From JAAXHV01 sp965207165 (lineage in GTDB: Bacteria; Pseudomonadota; Gammaproteobacteria; Eutrophobiales; Eutrophobiaceae), in assembly GCA_965207165.1 (NCBI GenBank), contig OZ242265.1, forward strand, positions 3,472,001 through 3,536,000: a stretch of 64,000 bases of DNA, written 5' to 3'. Shown here piece after piece: positions 1-9,398 of this stretch (position 1 is its first letter; each line of letters opens with the position of its first letter). Both the position numbers and the translations under genes were made by a program. Below the pieces are notes generated by a model. The model searched no databases, was not told where the DNA came from, and saw nothing but the letters and a program-made list of their open reading frames with translations.

Positions 1-1997
1 TCAAGTTCGATGCCGTTTATACTGGCTTTACCTACGTTTTCCAGGATGGAAAAAGTGCGCGGCTGGCCGTTGACGGTGGCGGCGCGGGTGGAGGTAAGCT
101 GCATGTCATCCCAGTCGATATGGTAGACCGCGGCATTGGCGATGACGCGGTTTTCCATCCAGGCGGATTTCATTCCGAGTTCAAAGTTCCAGGCCGTTTC
201 CTCGTCAACTTCCAGGTCGGACGCAGGTACGCCCTGGTCGCTGTTCAAGGTGCCGGGTTTGTTGCCCTTGGCGATATTGGCATAGACCAGCAACCGGTCC
301 GTTGCCTCGTATTTTACCGTTACCTTGGGCAGGAAGGCGTTGAATGAGCCATCGGCGCTGGAGTCTGCTCCGGCCGGGGTGATTTCGAAATCGTCCTCGT
401 TATACCTGAACTCTGCGCCTACGGTCAGTTTTTCCGTGAAGTCGAACTCAAGCGAACCGAATACCGACCAGCTCTCTATTTCTTCCCGGCCATTGTCACG
501 GGGCGCTGAGCCTTCGTAAAATGCGCTGGTGGATATGGTGGCAGGTATGAACCTGGGGTCGAAAGGGTTGAATACCGGGACACCCCTCGAGACCGAGGTA
601 GTGGTATCGAAAGAGGTAATCTGGGTTTCTTCGAAGTCTGATTCGTAGTAATAAAAACCTATCATGTGGCGCATTCTGAGACCGGCGTCGTAGGCCAGCC
701 GGATTTCCTGCGAGAAATCTTCAAACTCACTCCGCACATCCGTAATAAAACCCACCCTGGACACAACGCTGGGCGGGGCGCCGAATGGCTGAACGAAGAA
801 CGGGCTGCCTATGCCGACAACGGGGAAACGGGTGTCGCCGCCGCCGAAGGTGCGGTCGGTACGTGCGTCGGTGTCAACGTCGTTGTAACCGGTCACCGAG
901 GTGAATGTGAAGCCCTCGGCAATTTCAAAATCAAGTTTCACGCCCATGCGCGTGCTTTCCCTTTCCACGCCCGAATCATCAAAAAAGCTGGTCTCAAGGC
1001 TGGTGTCGTTACCCCCGCCGCTGGCCTCCAGTACGTCATCGACGTCGACGCGGCCGCAGTAATAGCCGCTGCCGTTATATCCGGCGGAGCCGACCAAAGC
1101 GGCGCCCGCTTCAGGTGTGCCTGCGGGCGGCAGGGGTTGCGTGAGCGGGCCGCCCCGGGTGACCTGGAAACAATTATTGAAACTGGACGGCTGCATGGCG
1201 ATGGCATAGTGATCATCATCGGTATCTTCATAGATCATGTGGCCGGTCAGGCTCAGCCGCTCATTGGGGTTAAGGGTCAGGACCGCGGCAATGCTGGTTG
1301 ATTCCTCGCCGCCGACTTCATCATCCGTGGCCGGCGTACCAAGGGCGTTGCCCGGGTAGCTGTTATCGTATTCACCGTCCCGCTCGTAGTGGCTGGCTGT
1401 TACTGCAATACCCATGGCATCGGAAACCGGACCGCTGGCGTGGAGGTCGACGCGTACCTGGTCCCGTTCCCCGTATTCGGCCTGAACCTCGCCCTGGAAT
1501 TCATCTCCGGGTTTCTTCAGCACATAGTTCACGGCTCCGGCCAGGGTGGACCGGCCGTACAAGGCGCTCTGGGGACCTTTTACCACTTCGACCCGCTCCA
1601 GCGCCGACAGGGGAATGGACGCGTTGCCTGCCTCAATGATAATGCCTTCCAGGAACAAACCGGCATTGGCGCGGCCCAGGATGTTGGACTGGCCTCTGAT
1701 GGACGGGCGGAAATCCTGCCGGCCGAAAGCCTGGGCGAAGTCGAAGCCCGGGGTGAAGTCGGCAATGTCCTGCAGGGAGGTGATGCCCCGTTCTTCCAGT
1801 GCGGTTTCGGTAAATGCGCTTACCGTCAGGGGGATGTCCTGCAGGTTTTCCTCGCGCTTCCTGGCGGTGACCAGGATCTCTTCTATGGTGTCCTGTCCGT
1901 ATGCCGGCAGCGGCAACAGTGAAGAAAGTATGAAGAAGGCGGCGAAAACGGAGCCTCCTGTCTGAAAATATTTCTGAAATGAGCCATGGCTGAGCAT
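1..1997 (-). CDS. TonB-dependent outer-membrane receptor (3' end outside window)
   Basis: The reverse strand is open from position 1997 to the window edge, giving 665 residues with the C-terminus missing. The N-terminus has a signal peptide (hydrophobic stretch ending LPLPAYGQ) followed at once by a TonB-box-like EEILVTARKREE. The plug domain follows, with family motifs such as LQDIPLTVSAF, IRGQSN and ALERVEVVKGPQSALYGRSTLAGAVNY. It resembles the large proteobacterial family of receptors that import unknown organic substrates rather than a recognised siderophore receptor. The ATG at 1997 is chosen because a G-rich ribosome site precedes it; an in-frame ATG at 1987 is possible. A palindromic operator lies about 45 bases upstream. 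It is probably the entry gate for the substrate of the neighbouring catabolic locus (inference). Confidence 0.93.
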   Translation of the reverse strand, partial: MLSHGSFQKYFQTGGSVFAAFFILSSLLPLPAYGQDTIEEILVTARKREENLQDIPLTVSAFTETALEERGITSLQDIADFTPGFDFAQAFGRQDFRPSIRGQSNILGRANAGLFLEGIIIEAGNASIPLSALERVEVVKGPQSALYGRSTLAGAVNYVLKKPGDEFQGEVQAEYGERDQVRVDLHASGPVSDAMGIAVTASHYERDGEYDNSYPGNALGTPATDDEVGGEESTSIAAVLTLNPNERLSLTGHMIYEDTDDDHYAIAMQPSSFNNCFQVTRGGPLTQPLPPAGTPEAGAALVGSAGYNGSGYYCGRVDVDDVLEASGGGNDTSLETSFFDDSGVERESTRMGVKLDFEIAEGFTFTSVTGYNDVDTDARTDRTFGGGDTRFPVVGIGSPFFVQPFGAPPSVVSRVGFITDVRSEFEDFSQEIRLAYDAGLRMRHMIGFYYYESDFEETQITSFDTTTSVSRGVPVFNPFDPRFIPATISTSAFYEGSAPRDNGREEIESWSVFGSLEFDFTEKLTVGAEFRYNEDDFEITPAGADSSADGSFNAFLPKVTVKYEATDRLLVYANIAKGNKPGTLNSDQGVPASDLEVDEETAWNFELGMKSAWMENRVIANAAVYHIDWDDMQLTSTRAATVNGQPRTFSILENVGKASINGIEL

Positions 1998-2040
1998 GAT
2001 GATTTACCCCCCGGGACTGTATCCGGCAGTGCTGCTTGAT

Positions 2041-2069
2041 TGTTATATGTCTATAACATTTAGTGTAAA
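2041..2069 (-). promoter_or_regulatory. Promoter and 18-bp palindromic operator of the TonB receptor gene
   Basis: Positions 2041-2058 read TGTTATATGTCTATAACA, a perfect inverted repeat of 7-bp arms around 4 bp. On the reverse strand a -10 TATAAC (2042-2047) lies inside the palindrome and a -35 TTTACA (2064-2069) lies 16 bp away. A protein bound to the palindrome would block RNA polymerase. Related palindromes occur at 11004, 32473 and 35843. The HutC-type GntR protein encoded at 37430-38197 is the obvious candidate binder; that link is inferred. Confidence 0.6.
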
Positions 2070-2097
2070 TTTTTTGGCGCGGGAATGTCAATTGTTT

Positions 2098-3543
2098 TTA
2101 TGACACTTCGGCGCTGGCGGGATGGCCCAGCCGTTCAATCACTTCCTGTGCCCCCCTGTTGCCTGATTTCACTGCCGCCTCCATGCCGGATGCCGAGGGT
2201 TCGGTGTGCGCGCCGATAAAGTGTATCAGCCCTTCAGGCCGGCTTACCGCGCGGCTGAACCCGCCAACTCCCCCGGCAAGATAATGCGAGAATGCGCCCA
2301 GGGCAAAAGGGTTCCTGCCCCAGGCGACTACCTGTTCCACCTTCAGCCGTGATTTTGCCGCCGGTCTTGACCTTTCCAGCAGCGCCACGATATGCCCGCC
2401 GAGTTCGGCATCCGTCATGCTGTTGAGGCGCTGCGCCTTCGAACCCTGGACCCAGGCGCGCACCCTTATCACTTCGCCTTGTGCATCGGTTTGCGTGAAG
2501 ACCCGGCCCAGGTCCGTATCAGTCCACATGTTCGGGCTGAAACCGTCATCGCGCCAGAACGGTCTTTCAGGCCGCATCAACACATGCGTCACGGGGGTAT
2601 AGCCCATTTCCCTGATCGCCCGTTGTTTAGCCTGCGACAAAGGACCCTCTATTTTAATATGGCGCAAAACGCTGAAAGGAACGGCCAGCAGGCAAAGCCG
2701 GCAGGTAAACCTGTCGGCATCGCCGGTGGTGAGTTCCAGCGCGGTTTTAGCCTGGCGCACCGCCGTGACCTGTTTGCCCATGAGTACGGCATGGCTGATG
2801 GAAGCATGCATGGCCTCGGGCAGGCGCGCACTGCCGCCGCTTATGTTCTGTGGCGCGCCGGCAGTCTGCAGTACGGCAAGCTTGCGCAGCAGGTCCAGGG
2901 CGGACACCGTCCTGATACTTTCCCCGTTCAGGTTGGCATCGACCAGTCTCAAGGCTTCCTCGCCGGCGCCCAGGTCTGCCAGGTAGGCGCGCAACGGCAT
3001 ATCCAGGGCGGCATGTTCGGGTTGCCACCAGTCCAGCGGCCGGGACAGGAAACTGCCGTTGCGCAACAGTTTCGGTAAAAGCCCGTAGGGCGGGGTATCT
3101 TTCAGTGATTCCGGCAGCAGGTTGCCGGCACTGGCATGCCAGTCTTCAAGGGCGCTCAGTTTGCCGTTGACCAGCAGGGTCATCCCGGGCGCGCCCGGAC
3201 GAATATTTTCGGTTGCCATGCCGAGTTCTTCGATAACCTGGTTGAGTGCATGGTATTTTGTGCCGCTCTGGGTGGCGCCCGCTTCCGGTCTGCCGGGGAG
3301 GTTATCCAGGGTATAAACCCTGCCGCCTGCGCGCTGCGACCCTTCCAGCAGCAAGAAATCCACGCCGTGCTTCTGCAATACGCGTCCCGCCTGCAACCCG
3401 GCAAGGCCGGCGCCGATGATGATAACGTCGTAGTGTTTCCGTTCGGCAAAAACCGGGCGGCATACGGTCCCGACAGCAGCGAAGCCGGCGGCGGCCAACA
3501 GCTTGCGGCGCGTGATAGCCGTGGAGGCCAACGGTTCAGTCAT
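2098..3543 (-). CDS. Tat-exported FAD-dependent amine oxidase-like protein
   Basis: This 481-residue protein has a twin-arginine signal near its N-terminus (TRRKLLAAAGFAAVG), so it is probably folded with FAD in the cytoplasm and exported to the periplasm. An FAD-binding Rossmann motif follows (VIIIGAGLAGLQAG), then an ERAGGRVY-like segment (GSQRAGGRVYTLD). The C-terminal flavin-contact region is HFIGAHTEPSASGMEAAVKSG. This is the flavin monoamine oxidase / phytoene-desaturase fold. The substrate cannot be read from sequence; an amine or an unsaturated hydrophobic compound are both possible. It lies 3 bp downstream of the MFS gene and is preceded by an AGGTG ribosome site, so it is likely the last gene of the operon running from about 10903. 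Confidence 0.85.
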   Translation of the reverse strand: MTEPLASTAITRRKLLAAAGFAAVGTVCRPVFAERKHYDVIIIGAGLAGLQAGRVLQKHGVDFLLLEGSQRAGGRVYTLDNLPGRPEAGATQSGTKYHALNQVIEELGMATENIRPGAPGMTLLVNGKLSALEDWHASAGNLLPESLKDTPPYGLLPKLLRNGSFLSRPLDWWQPEHAALDMPLRAYLADLGAGEEALRLVDANLNGESIRTVSALDLLRKLAVLQTAGAPQNISGGSARLPEAMHASISHAVLMGKQVTAVRQAKTALELTTGDADRFTCRLCLLAVPFSVLRHIKIEGPLSQAKQRAIREMGYTPVTHVLMRPERPFWRDDGFSPNMWTDTDLGRVFTQTDAQGEVIRVRAWVQGSKAQRLNSMTDAELGGHIVALLERSRPAAKSRLKVEQVVAWGRNPFALGAFSHYLAGGVGGFSRAVSRPEGLIHFIGAHTEPSASGMEAAVKSGNRGAQEVIERLGHPASAEVS

Positions 3544-3546
3544 GAT

Positions 3547-4935
3547 TCACCTGTGTTCAAGTGTATCCCCGGGGGGATTATTTTCCATTGCCCTTATCTT
3601 TTGCTCATCCAGGTCATAAGGCAACAGGAATACACAACTCAGCAGCGCCATAACGGCGGGCAAAGCCCCCATACACAGGTAGATGGCGACTATCGCGCTG
3701 TCAGGCTGCGCAGCATAACCCGTTGTGGAAGACTGGTACCCCATGTAGCCCAGGATGAACGCAGTCAGGGCGCCGCCGGTCGCAAATGCAAGTTTTTCGG
3801 CCGTGGTGTAGATACCGGCAAAGACGCCTTCCCGGTTCAAGCCCGAACGGGCGTGATCGTAACCGATGGTGTCCGGCAGCATGGCCTGGCCCATCATCAG
3901 CATGGCGCCGCCGCTCAGGCCCAGCAGGGCGCCGCGCAACAGGATCAGCAAAGTTGTTTCATCCGGGCCGGACACCAGCCAGGTCAGCATGACGGCGGCA
4001 TAGAACAGGGAGGAGAAAATAAAGATCACGCGCTTGTCATACCGGCGACCGGCAACAAGACACAATGGCGGGGCGAGCAACATGCAGATGCTCGCAATCA
4101 ACCCGTAGATGCCCAGGAAAGCGTAACCTTTGCCCAGCACATGCACAATAAAGTACACAAGGGCAGCCTGGTTTATCGCGAGTCCTGCCAGTTGCGTGAA
4201 TTTCACGCCTATCAACAGTAAAAACGGCCTGTTTGCAGTTATCAGCCTGATGCGCCGTGAGAATCCGGGTTCGATGTTACGGGCAGGCATGGTCTGCTGC
4301 GCGTTCCGGGTCATGACAAAACAGGCGACCGAGGTGGCGAGGATGACCAGGGCATAAACCGTAGCCATGGACTCGTGCCCCTGTTTCCCGCCGCCGAAAA
4401 CACTGATTAAGTACGGCGCCAGCGAAATACCGGCGATGGTTCCGAAGCCTATGGCGTAAACGCGGAAGGAAACCAGGTGGGACCGGGCATGGTAACCGGC
4501 GGTCATTTCTGCGGGCATGGCCATGTAGGGCACGTTGAAGACCGTGTAACCGGTGGAGTAGAGCAGCATCAACAATACCAGCAGCAAAACGGTGTTGTTG
4601 TCGGTTACGGTGTCAGGCACATGAAAAAGGCCGAAGAAGGCCGCGGCGGCGAGTGCCCCGCCCAGCACCAGGTACGGTCTGCGCCGGCCCCAGCGGCTGC
4701 GGGTGTGATCGGAGATGATGCCCATTACGGGGTCGGTCACCGCATCGTAGATCTTGGCGCCCAGGTAGATATATCCCCAGGTGATGGCCGCCACCCCCAG
4801 GTAGTCGGTGGCGAAGCGCTGCATCAAAACGTTCAGGGTGTTGAACATAATGGATATGCCCAACGTGCCGATTCCCCAGCCGATACAGAGAGACAGGGGC
4901 AAACGGGCTGTAGTTGTGTCGTCTTTAGCGGCCAT
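3547..4935 (-). CDS. GPH-type MFS cation symporter
   Basis: This is a polytopic inner-membrane carrier of the glycoside-pentoside-hexuronide:cation symporter family (MelB-like). Family signs are the early DAVTDPVMGIISDHTRSRWGRRRPY loop, with the Asp used for cation coupling in this family, and about 12 hydrophobic segments. The ATG at 4935 (MAAKDDTTTARL) is preferred. A longer reading from 5109 would add 58 residues that overlap the upstream methyltransferase and look non-coding. The product is 462 residues, normal for the family. GPH members near catabolic genes often carry non-sugar substrates, so a sugar should not be assumed. It sits tightly between the methyltransferase and amine-oxidase-like genes, implying co-transcription. 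Confidence 0.88.
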   Translation of the reverse strand: MAAKDDTTTARLPLSLCIGWGIGTLGISIMFNTLNVLMQRFATDYLGVAAITWGYIYLGAKIYDAVTDPVMGIISDHTRSRWGRRRPYLVLGGALAAAAFFGLFHVPDTVTDNNTVLLLVLLMLLYSTGYTVFNVPYMAMPAEMTAGYHARSHLVSFRVYAIGFGTIAGISLAPYLISVFGGGKQGHESMATVYALVILATSVACFVMTRNAQQTMPARNIEPGFSRRIRLITANRPFLLLIGVKFTQLAGLAINQAALVYFIVHVLGKGYAFLGIYGLIASICMLLAPPLCLVAGRRYDKRVIFIFSSLFYAAVMLTWLVSGPDETTLLILLRGALLGLSGGAMLMMGQAMLPDTIGYDHARSGLNREGVFAGIYTTAEKLAFATGGALTAFILGYMGYQSSTTGYAAQPDSAIVAIYLCMGALPAVMALLSCVFLLPYDLDEQKIRAMENNPPGDTLEHR

Positions 4936-4946
4936 CGGATGGTTGC

Positions 4947-6047
4947 TCAGGCGGGCCTGCTTCCGGTAACGGCGTACCAGTTGAATGAGCCGTCGGACTG
5001 CTCCAGGTTTTCCACACCGATATGTTCCCGCGCAAACCCGGCCTGCAGCATCATCTCCTCGCAATCGCTGCGGGCATATTCCAGCCAGTGCGGTTCGGCG
5101 TTGAACCACTGGTCGTAGGAGTATTCCGCCTGGAGAAACTCATCCAGCCGGTCAAACCTGAGAGGAATGTCCTGGTGGATGCAGATACCCCCCGGCCGCA
5201 GCAGGCGCCGGCTCTCCGCGAACATCCTCTGCCTGGATTCATCCGCCATCTCGTGCATGGTGTTGTGCGAGACTACCAGGTCGAAACTGCCGTCGGGGAA
5301 CGCCATGTCGGTGGCATTCATCTGGTGGAAATGCACCGCGGCGCCCATGGCCTCGGCCCGGGCGTGGGCGTACCTCAGCATAGCCGCGGAAACATCGATC
5401 CCGTGGATTTCTGCACGGGGGCAGGCCTCGGCGTAAGGCACTGAAGAGGCGCCGGCGGAACAGCCGATATCCAGGACCCGGTGAGGTCTGAAACCGGGGT
5501 AACGTTTGTCGACGTAGCGTATGATCACGCTTGCCTTGCTTTCCCGTGTCCCGATATTCTGGCCCTGGGAATATAACGCGCCGCCTGCCTCGTAGAACGC
5601 CCCGGCCAGAACGTCCCGGTCTGACTCATTGCGCAGGTAGCCGTCCGGTTGCAGGTGAACGTCAACCCGGCTAAACGATTCCGGCATTTCAATTCCCGGG
5701 TTCAAGGTCAATGTCCCCACCTTGTTCTTCCGGGATGCATAATATTGATATTTTTCAGACAGGGTTTCGGCATTCCTTTCGATGGGTGAACGGATACATT
5801 GCCACATCATTTGCTGGGCAATCCGCCTGATACAGCAGATCGCCTGGTATTTCCCGTTCCTGTACAGGCCATGCCTGATCTTTTCGGCCGTTTCGTTTGG
5901 CGAGGTTCTGATTTCACTATCGTAGAGCGCCCTGATTTGCGGCCGGATTGACTGCAGATGCTGCTTCAGGGCAAGCACGAACCCCTGCCGGGCAGCATTG
6001 TCGGCATCCGGTTCGGTCAATAAATCATGAGCGGGGTTTCTTGCCAT
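4947..6047 (-). CDS. SAM-dependent methyltransferase with extra N-terminal domain
   Basis: The C-terminal half of this 366-residue protein is a class I methyltransferase. It has motif I VLDIGCSAGASSVPYA, an acidic strand IHGIDVSAAMLRYAHARA, motif IV-like FDLVVSHNTMHE and LLRPGGICIHQD. The first 170 or so residues form a separate conserved domain with QQMMW and VDVHLQPDGY. The same architecture and many identical segments occur in the protein at 38343-39512, so the two are paralogues. The methyl acceptor is unknown; small molecules are more likely than macromolecules given the catabolic setting. The gene starts 63 bp after the alpha/beta-hydrolase stop and is followed after 11 bp by the MFS gene. 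Confidence 0.87.
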   Translation of the reverse strand: MARNPAHDLLTEPDADNAARQGFVLALKQHLQSIRPQIRALYDSEIRTSPNETAEKIRHGLYRNGKYQAICCIRRIAQQMMWQCIRSPIERNAETLSEKYQYYASRKNKVGTLTLNPGIEMPESFSRVDVHLQPDGYLRNESDRDVLAGAFYEAGGALYSQGQNIGTRESKASVIIRYVDKRYPGFRPHRVLDIGCSAGASSVPYAEACPRAEIHGIDVSAAMLRYAHARAEAMGAAVHFHQMNATDMAFPDGSFDLVVSHNTMHEMADESRQRMFAESRRLLRPGGICIHQDIPLRFDRLDEFLQAEYSYDQWFNAEPHWLEYARSDCEEMMLQAGFAREHIGVENLEQSDGSFNWYAVTGSRPA

Positions 6048-6110
6048 AGCGGAACAGGTTAGTTGTTGACTCTTATCAATTCAAACTTTGTTAACAGTTG
6101 TTTCATCGTT

Positions 6111-6911
6111 TCAACTCTCAAGGAAGATATTGACAAGCGCTGCGATTTCCCCGGTGCCGGTCTCGAATACCGCGCGCGTGATGTCCGGCAGTTCGGCCAG
6201 TTCGCAACCGGGAATAAGGCCGGCGGCCTCAACGGAGTGGGTATATAAACCGGCATTGGTCGCAACGACCAGGCATCGGGCATTGATTTTGGGAAACTTT
6301 GTCTCGCAGGGCCAGGTAAAAGCGGCATGGTAACCGCTGTTGGCGTTTTCACCTGCGCGCAGTTGTTCCACGAACAATTCAAAGGACCTGGCCAGGGGCA
6401 CGGCGCCGGTTTGCCGGGCGACGTTGAATTCCCACGCCGGGGCCAGGCAATCAAGTTCCGGGCTGAATGTTTCCTTATTCAGCCCGAACTTCTGCAGCAT
6501 GCCGGCCCGCTCCTGCGGCTTGAAATACGGTACGTCAACCAGCACCATGCGGCGGGTGAGTTGCGGGAAGCAAAGCGAAAAGTCAGGCGCCACCAGGGCG
6601 CCGATATGGAACCCGAGCAGGTCCACGGAACCGGTCAAACCCAGTGCAGTGACCGCTTGTCCGGTTGCCATTGCGTAGTCATTAACCGACGGGGTTTCAC
6701 TGTAAAAATCGGAACTCCCGTAACCCGGATAGTCGGGGATAATGACATCCCGGTCAGCGCTTATACGGGGGACCAGGGTGTCATAGTAAACAGCGCTGTA
6801 AGGTATGGGGTGAAGACAGACCAGGGGAGGATATTTCGCCTGCTGTCCTGCGGCATGGATAACCAGGTGGACCTGGCCGTAACCGGTATCGACGTAGCAT
6901 TTCCTACCCAT
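6111..6911 (-). CDS. Alpha/beta-hydrolase-fold protein lacking the nucleophile serine
   Basis: This 266-residue protein has a single alpha/beta-hydrolase domain. The oxyanion region is LVCLHPIPYSAVYYD, followed by the strand-turn IIPDYPGYGSSD. The nucleophile elbow reads LLGFHIGALVA, so His102 stands where Ser is expected in G-x-S-x-G. The usual C-terminal GHxxxxE motif is replaced by DITRAVFETGTGE. The same fold and the same elbow change are found in the tandem proteins at 12641 and 17770. It may therefore catalyse something other than ester hydrolysis, or bind ligand only. It is encoded 21 bp after the MFS gene in the same direction, as part of the leftward operon. Confidence 0.85.
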   Translation of the reverse strand: MGRKCYVDTGYGQVHLVIHAAGQQAKYPPLVCLHPIPYSAVYYDTLVPRISADRDVIIPDYPGYGSSDFYSETPSVNDYAMATGQAVTALGLTGSVDLLGFHIGALVAPDFSLCFPQLTRRMVLVDVPYFKPQERAGMLQKFGLNKETFSPELDCLAPAWEFNVARQTGAVPLARSFELFVEQLRAGENANSGYHAAFTWPCETKFPKINARCLVVATNAGLYTHSVEAAGLIPGCELAELPDITRAVFETGTGEIAALVNIFLES

Positions 6912-6932
6912 GCTGTCAGCCCTGCCGGCCGG

Positions 6933-8276
6933 TCACTCTCCGCGTTGTATCTCGGCACAGGTACGCGCATAGGTGCGCAGGGTAACGGGAACCAGCAACA
7001 GCACGGGCACGCCATAGATCAACGGCAGCAGGGCCAGGGAGTATTTCAGGTTCTGTTCGCCGAAAAACTGATCCGTAAAAATACCAACGGTAGTCGGCCC
7101 CAGCAGCAACCCGGTCAGGCTGATGGCCATGTAATAAAATGCAACTATCTGGGCGCGGATTTGACCGGGAGCCAGGTTCAGCAACGCGGTCACACCGGTC
7201 GCGGTAATCATGGCGAGTCCTATTGCGTTGACGCCGAACATCAGCATGGCCGAAGCGCCGCCTGGCATCAGCGGCGCGATGACGCCGGTGATTACCATGA
7301 TGAACGCGCCGATGACGGCGATACGCAGGGCGGCGTCGGCGACTCCCCGGTTATACCAGCGGTCGCACAGCCAGCCGGACAGGTTGACGGTCGCGGGCCC
7401 TACGGCCAGCAGTACGATACCGTTCACCAGGGCGTATTTTGACGCTTCCCAGCCCCAGGTGCGCATAAACAGGGCGGCGCACCAACCCTGGCTGTAGGCG
7501 ATTGTGGTCATCAGGCAGAAGATGGAAAGGAAACAGGCGAAGGTTTTCCACCTGGCGTGGATGAATTTCAGCGTATCCAGCAACGTGGCGTTGCCTAATC
7601 CCTTTGCCGCGCTCATTTCCTGTCTCTTTGGTTCCCGCAGAACGAAAAACAATACAGCCAGGATGAATCCGGGCAGACCTACCGCGATAAAGGCAAGCTG
7701 CCAGGCCGCGATGGGACCGACCAGGGGCAGGCTCACGCCGGGGTTGGATTTCGCCCAGACCAGCACCGTGGCGCTGAACAGTGACGCGAGCGCCGCGCCG
7801 ATGGAGACCGCCATGGTGTAGAAAGCAATGGGTTTGGCGCGGCGTTCCCTGGGAAAACTGTCCGAGATCATGGAAATGGCGCACGGGCTGAGGGTCGCTT
7901 CGCCGATGCCGACACTCATGCGGGCGATGAACATCTGGAAGAAATTTTTCACCAGGCCGCAGGCGATGGTCGCGGCGGACCAGATCGTGATGCCGGCCGC
8001 AACTATCCAGGTGCGCCGCCGGCGGTCGGCCAGCCAGCCCAGGGGCAGGCCCATGGTGGCGTAAAAAATGGCAAAGGCCGGACCCAGCAGCAGGCCGAGT
8101 TGCGTATCGGTCAGGTTAAGATCTGCTTTTATCGGTTCCACCAGCAGGCCGAGCATATACCTGTCGATAAAGGAACAGATATACGCCAGGGTGAGCAGGA
8201 TCACCATGTACCAGGCATAGCCGGTAGCCGGATAGCCGTTACGCGCAGCGCCGGTGGTTCCGGGTTGATTATTCAT
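6933..8276 (-). CDS. MFS transporter, Spinster-like
   Basis: This 447-residue inner-membrane carrier has about 12 membrane segments. Family features are the first-helix signature YICSFIDRYMLGLLVEPIKADL, FYATMGLPLGWLADRRRRTWI, and ARMSVGIGEATLSPCAISMISD. These are typical of the Spns-like subfamily, often annotated as hexuronate or unspecified substrate transporters. A close relative is encoded at 49841-51115. The start overlaps the upstream CpeT-like gene by 8 bp, which indicates translational coupling. The transported compound is unknown; the surrounding genes suggest the catabolic substrate or a breakdown product. Confidence 0.88.
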   Translation of the reverse strand: MNNQPGTTGAARNGYPATGYAWYMVILLTLAYICSFIDRYMLGLLVEPIKADLNLTDTQLGLLLGPAFAIFYATMGLPLGWLADRRRRTWIVAAGITIWSAATIACGLVKNFFQMFIARMSVGIGEATLSPCAISMISDSFPRERRAKPIAFYTMAVSIGAALASLFSATVLVWAKSNPGVSLPLVGPIAAWQLAFIAVGLPGFILAVLFFVLREPKRQEMSAAKGLGNATLLDTLKFIHARWKTFACFLSIFCLMTTIAYSQGWCAALFMRTWGWEASKYALVNGIVLLAVGPATVNLSGWLCDRWYNRGVADAALRIAVIGAFIMVITGVIAPLMPGGASAMLMFGVNAIGLAMITATGVTALLNLAPGQIRAQIVAFYYMAISLTGLLLGPTTVGIFTDQFFGEQNLKYSLALLPLIYGVPVLLLVPVTLRTYARTCAEIQRGE

Positions 8277-9318
8277 CCATGCGAGTCAGGCCGGCCTGGA
8301 ACCAGCGCACGTTCAGGCCCACCCGGCGTGATGCAGGGTCGGTCCAGGAATAGGACAGGGTGTAGCCGGTGCGGTCATCGATGACTCCGATTTTCAGAAC
8401 CGGTACCCGGGTATTCTGGTAGGTCAGGGTTTCCAGGGACAGGGTATAGCCGGTTTGGTTACCCGCTTCGTCCAGGAACGGTATTTTCTCACCTTCATTG
8501 TGCATTCTTTCGATCTTTGTGAACATCCACTCGGACAGGTCGGCCGCCGGGTTGACCCTGTGTTTTTTCAGCGCCATCCAGCCTTTGTAGAATTTGACTT
8601 TGCGGTTCTTGTGGGGGACATCATGGCCGTAAATCCGGTTGCCGTCCACATCGTGTGCCTGGTCCTGTATCCAGAGCCAGCCATCCGTGAGGCGCAGCAC
8701 GGCATTGACATACATCTGTTTGCCTGACTGTCTGGAGACGGAAACGCAGGTATTTTCCTTCATGTAACCGCTAAAATACTTCCCGTTCCAGTTCCAGAAC
8801 ACCTCGCAGCCGGGTATCGTTTGCAGTTGGTCTTTATCCAGGCCGTCAAGGACTGCCGGCTGCTCATCCGCCATCAGGTAGCGCTTCTCGTCGTGGAAGG
8901 AATAGACGGTCAAACGGATGGCATTTTCAACTTTGCTGCCGGCGAAACTGTACAGGCGTTGCCGGTAGACGCTGGCGGGGTCTCCATCCTGGTATTGCTT
9001 GACAAAAAATACGTGCTCGCCGACCTGCGGCAGGTCTACGGGTTTGAAGATATGGTGGACATGTTCGAGGACAACCTTTTCGTCGCCGGTTTTCTGCTGC
9101 CAGACCTGTTCGTAGTTATCGTATTCACCTTCAAACCAGTCCAGAAAGCGCTGGAACTCCTGCCCGGACGGCGCCGCCTGGGCAGGGGAGGACAGTACTG
9201 CCAGCGTCAGCCACAGCGCCCTGAAACAGGAACTGCCCGGTCGCACGCGGGCAATCCCCGGCACCCTCGCCAGGCTGTCAGCGCCAGCGTGACTTGTCGC
9301 TGAGGTAGTCTTTTGCAT
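8269..9318 (-). CDS. CpeT/CpcT-family (bilin lyase-like) secreted protein
   Basis: The body resembles the CpeT/CpcT phycobilin lyase family, a calycin-fold group that attaches bilins to phycobiliproteins in cyanobacteria. Matching family segments, from recall, are FQRFLDWFEGEYDN, YRQRLYSF, LQTIPGCEVFWNWNGKYFSG and the DGNRIYGHDVPHKN loop followed by VKFYKG. A signal peptide (LWLTLAVLSSPAQA) precedes the domain, so the protein should be periplasmic. There are no phycobiliprotein genes here, so bilin or hydrophobic ligand binding is a guess from the fold. The start is uncertain: ATG 9318 gives a longer leader, and a GTG about 55 bases inside would give a better signal peptide. The gene overlaps the downstream MFS gene. 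Confidence 0.7.
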   Translation of the reverse strand: MQKTTSATSHAGADSLARVPGIARVRPGSSCFRALWLTLAVLSSPAQAAPSGQEFQRFLDWFEGEYDNYEQVWQQKTGDEKVVLEHVHHIFKPVDLPQVGEHVFFVKQYQDGDPASVYRQRLYSFAGSKVENAIRLTVYSFHDEKRYLMADEQPAVLDGLDKDQLQTIPGCEVFWNWNGKYFSGYMKENTCVSVSRQSGKQMYVNAVLRLTDGWLWIQDQAHDVDGNRIYGHDVPHKNRKVKFYKGWMALKKHRVNPAADLSEWMFTKIERMHNEGEKIPFLDEAGNQTGYTLSLETLTYQNTRVPVLKIGVIDDRTGYTLSYSWTDPASRRVGLNVRWFQAGLTRMDE

Positions 9319-9398
9319 CGTATAGATCGGCCGGTTGATAAGCGCTGAACAGGTTGGGGCCGATAATCGTGGTAATACCCAGGACGTGGTCGGGCCTG

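Noticed and set aside
3136..4221. Long forward-strand frame opposite the amine-oxidase and MFS genes
   Set aside because: It is the mirror frame of two well-supported reverse-strand genes; its translation has no domain features and is rich in Gln/His/Arg, as is typical of such shadows.
4947..6047. Reading the methyltransferase as a ubiquinone-type (UbiE/COQ5) enzyme
   Set aside because: Motifs are generic for class I enzymes, and the large N-terminal domain and the catabolic context are unlike UbiE.
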